Origin: Desulfobacterales bacterium
GTDB lineage: Bacteria; Desulfobacterota; Desulfobacteria; Desulfobacterales; Desulfosalsimonadaceae
Reading direction: 5' to 3'
Assembly (NCBI GenBank): GCA_018399455.1
Contig: JAGYOT010000105.1
Span: 1-6,687 of the forward strand
Length of the DNA: 6,687 nt
A program made the translations under genes and the position numbers. Positions 5,535 to 6,687 of this stretch are shown in pieces (position 1 is the first letter of the stretch; every line of letters starts with the position of its first letter). Below the pieces are notes generated by a model. It ran no database searches. It had not been told where the DNA came from and was given only the letters and a program-made list of their open reading frames with translations.

Positions 5535-6526
5535 GGCTGTCTCCTCTTTCCCTCAACTTGTTTGGCCGGTGGCGAATCGCTGAACAGCAGTTTCGAGGGC
5601 TGGTTGACAAGCTCCTCAATCAGGCGGTTCAGATTGCTGCTTACGCATTCCAGCTGCTGCAGGGATGCGCTGGTTTGTTGATGAAGTCTGGCCAGGCGGC
5701 GGTCGGTTTCATCAATCAGGCGGGAGCCGGAAGTTATCATGTGGTTTGCGTTTTCCACTGCCTGTTGAAATGCTTTCATGGTTTGAACAAGGCGTTTGTC
5801 ATGTCCGGCAAGCGATCGGCCGGCGGCTTCCACTGAGCTCTCTGTTTTGCGGATCAGCTGGTCCAGGTGTTTCGTGGCCGATTCCATGTTTTTTTGGAGA
5901 GGGCGCCATTTCTCCGGTGCGAGCAGTGTTTCGGCAGCGGCAAGCGTGTTCCTGGTCTTTTGGGAGACCTCCTTCACCCGGGCATCCGTGAGGGTCTGAT
6001 TTACATGAGCCAGAGTCTGAGAGACATCCTTTGCAATTTTATTGAATTCGATTTCTTTAATTTCGTCCACTATTGTATAGATATCGGTCAGCAGCTGCTT
6101 TATTTCAGACGACTTGGTTGCAATCACCGGATGTTTGGGCTCAAAATCTAAATCCGGCGGTTCGACAGTCTCCCCTTCGGGGATGCGCTCAAGCTCCACA
6201 AACATAATGCCGGTAATGCCGACGGTCTTGAGCTGGGCATAAACGTTTATGTCGTCGCTAAGGGGCTCTCGAAGCTCAAGAATGATCTGGACCAGTCGTC
6301 CGTCCGGTGCCACACGGATGTCTTTCACCCGCCCGATATCCACCCCCCGGTATTTCACCGCCGAGTCTTTGTTCAGCCCCTGGACGGATTCGTCAAAAAA
6401 CGCCACGTACTTGCGGCCTTCAACGAAATACTGCATGAGGCCAAGCCAAAGGATAAAGACCACGACAACGGCCATTCCGATCACAACAAACAGACCGACT
6501 GAAAACTGCGTCCGCACAGAAGGCAT
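5531..6526 (-). CDS. MlaD-family MCE-domain protein (lipid transport substrate-binding subunit)
   Basis: 331 aa. A short cytoplasmic N-terminus (MPSVRTQFSVGLFV) leads into one membrane segment (about 10-32), which anchors it in the inner membrane facing the periplasm. An MCE/MlaD domain (about 37-115) follows, with typical FFDESVQGLNKDSAVKYRGVDIGRV (43-67) and LKTVGITGIMFVEL (99-112). Residues ~140-306 are long amphipathic helices, probably a coiled coil, and the end NQPSKLLFSDSPP (308-320) is a usual tail for this family. MCE proteins assemble as hexameric rings that carry lipids between membranes, normally with a permease (MlaE) and ATPase (MlaF). The length is nearer to single-MCE proteins with a helical tail than to E. 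coli MlaD (183 aa). GGAGA (6533-6537) lies six bases before the ATG. The lipoprotein gene follows with a 4-nt overlap. Transport direction and cargo cannot be told. Confidence 0.92.
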   Translation of the reverse strand: MPSVRTQFSVGLFVVIGMAVVVVFILWLGLMQYFVEGRKYVAFFDESVQGLNKDSAVKYRGVDIGRVKDIRVAPDGRLVQIILELREPLSDDINVYAQLKTVGITGIMFVELERIPEGETVEPPDLDFEPKHPVIATKSSEIKQLLTDIYTIVDEIKEIEFNKIAKDVSQTLAHVNQTLTDARVKEVSQKTRNTLAAAETLLAPEKWRPLQKNMESATKHLDQLIRKTESSVEAAGRSLAGHDKRLVQTMKAFQQAVENANHMITSGSRLIDETDRRLARLHQQTSASLQQLECVSSNLNRLIEELVNQPSKLLFSDSPPAKQVEGKRRQP

Positions 6527-6591
6527 TCAGCTTCTCCGAAATCTGGGGAAGTTAATGTAGTTCAAGTTTTGTTTGGTCCCGACTTATGTCA

Positions 6592-6612
6592 TTCGTTTTA
6601 ATGATAAACGAA
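6592..6612. repeat. 7-bp perfect inverted repeat over the -10 box (operator-like)
   Basis: TTCGTTT (6592-6598) and AAACGAA (6606-6612) are perfect inverted copies around a 7-base centre. The site covers the proposed -10 element of the MCE promoter, a usual place for a repressor operator. It has no adjacent T-tract and AT-rich arms, so it is unlikely to be a terminator. Confidence 0.5.
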
Positions 6613-6628
6613 ATTTTATGATTGTAAA
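6601..6628 (-). promoter_or_regulatory. Sigma-70-like promoter for the MCE-lipoprotein operon
   Basis: On the minus strand, TTTACA (6628-6623, five of six matches to the -35 consensus), a 16-nt spacer and TATCAT (6606-6601, five of six matches to the -10 consensus). It lies in an AT-rich pocket unlike the flanking DNA. The transcript start would fall near 6594, giving a leader of about 65-70 nt before the MCE start codon. Confidence 0.55.
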
Positions 6629-6632
6629 GCCG

Positions 6633-6687
6633 TTAGATCTTGGGTTGAACCTCCGGCCGGTGCTCAGAGCCGGGGATTGAAAAACCG
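6633..6687 (-). CDS. Possible C-terminal tail of a further leftward gene (partial)
   Basis: On the minus strand one frame reads GFSIPGSEHRPEVQPKI and stops at TAA (6635-6633), just before the MCE promoter. Its codons resemble those of the neighbouring genes. An MlaF-type ATPase or MlaE-type permease gene would be expected upstream of an MCE gene, but 17 residues carry no recognisable motif. The other two leftward frames also remain open to the window edge from stops at 6666-6664 and within 6585-6587. The identity, and even the reading frame, is therefore uncertain. Confidence 0.25.
   Translation of the reverse strand, partial: GFSIPGSEHRPEVQPKI

Noticed and set aside
5381..5836. 151-codon forward open frame opposite the lipoprotein and MCE genes
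   Set aside because: Antisense shadow spanning the junction of two strongly supported reverse genes; no motif.
1..6687. tRNA genes, CRISPR arrays, insertion sequences, phage attachment sites
   Set aside because: Intergenic gaps are short and show no tRNA-like cloverleaf, regular direct repeats or transposase fragments.

Overview
This 6.7-kb window looks like chromosomal DNA of an anaerobic Gram-negative bacterium, most likely a sulfate-reducing Desulfobacterota (Desulfobacterales-like) lineage. I infer this from three things: a minimal two-gene Suf (SufC plus SufB/D, or SMS-type) Fe-S assembly pair, a long protein with a C-terminal HPr domain, and an MCE-domain protein paired with an outer-membrane-type lipoprotein. 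No database search was possible, so the taxonomy is an inference. Nothing suggests a plasmid, phage or transposon.

Left edge (1-123): the window opens inside a non-coding RNA gene. The sequence matches the conserved 3' part of bacterial RNase P RNA (rnpB), with its 5' part cut off by the window edge. A short hairpin and a T-tract follow.

Forward block (164-4190): sufC and sufB overlap by 16 nt. Seven bases later comes a 439-residue protein with an unrecognised mainly helical N-terminal region (about 335 residues) and a complete HPr-like domain carrying both the phospho-histidine and the regulatory-serine position. ispD (MEP isoprenoid pathway) follows after 55 nt. The tight spacing makes sufC-sufB-HPr fusion one transcription unit, and ispD may be its fourth gene.

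Forward gene 4260-4802: a small FMN nitroreductase-family protein with its own strong ribosome binding site and a possible weak promoter inside the end of ispD.

Reverse block (4878-6526, read right to left): an MlaD-family MCE protein, then an ABC-transport auxiliary (PqiC-like) lipoprotein joined by a 4-nt ATGA overlap. Together they look like periplasmic and outer-membrane parts of a lipid-trafficking system. No ATPase or permease for it lies inside the window. A good sigma-70-like promoter (TTTACA-16-TATCAT) with a 7-bp palindrome over its -10 element precedes the MCE gene. The two convergent blocks meet at 4803-4877, where a 20-bp-arm imperfect inverted repeat fills almost the whole gap.

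The least explained items are the HPr fusion protein next to the Fe-S assembly genes, the palindromic promoter of the MCE operon, and the inverted repeat between the convergent genes.
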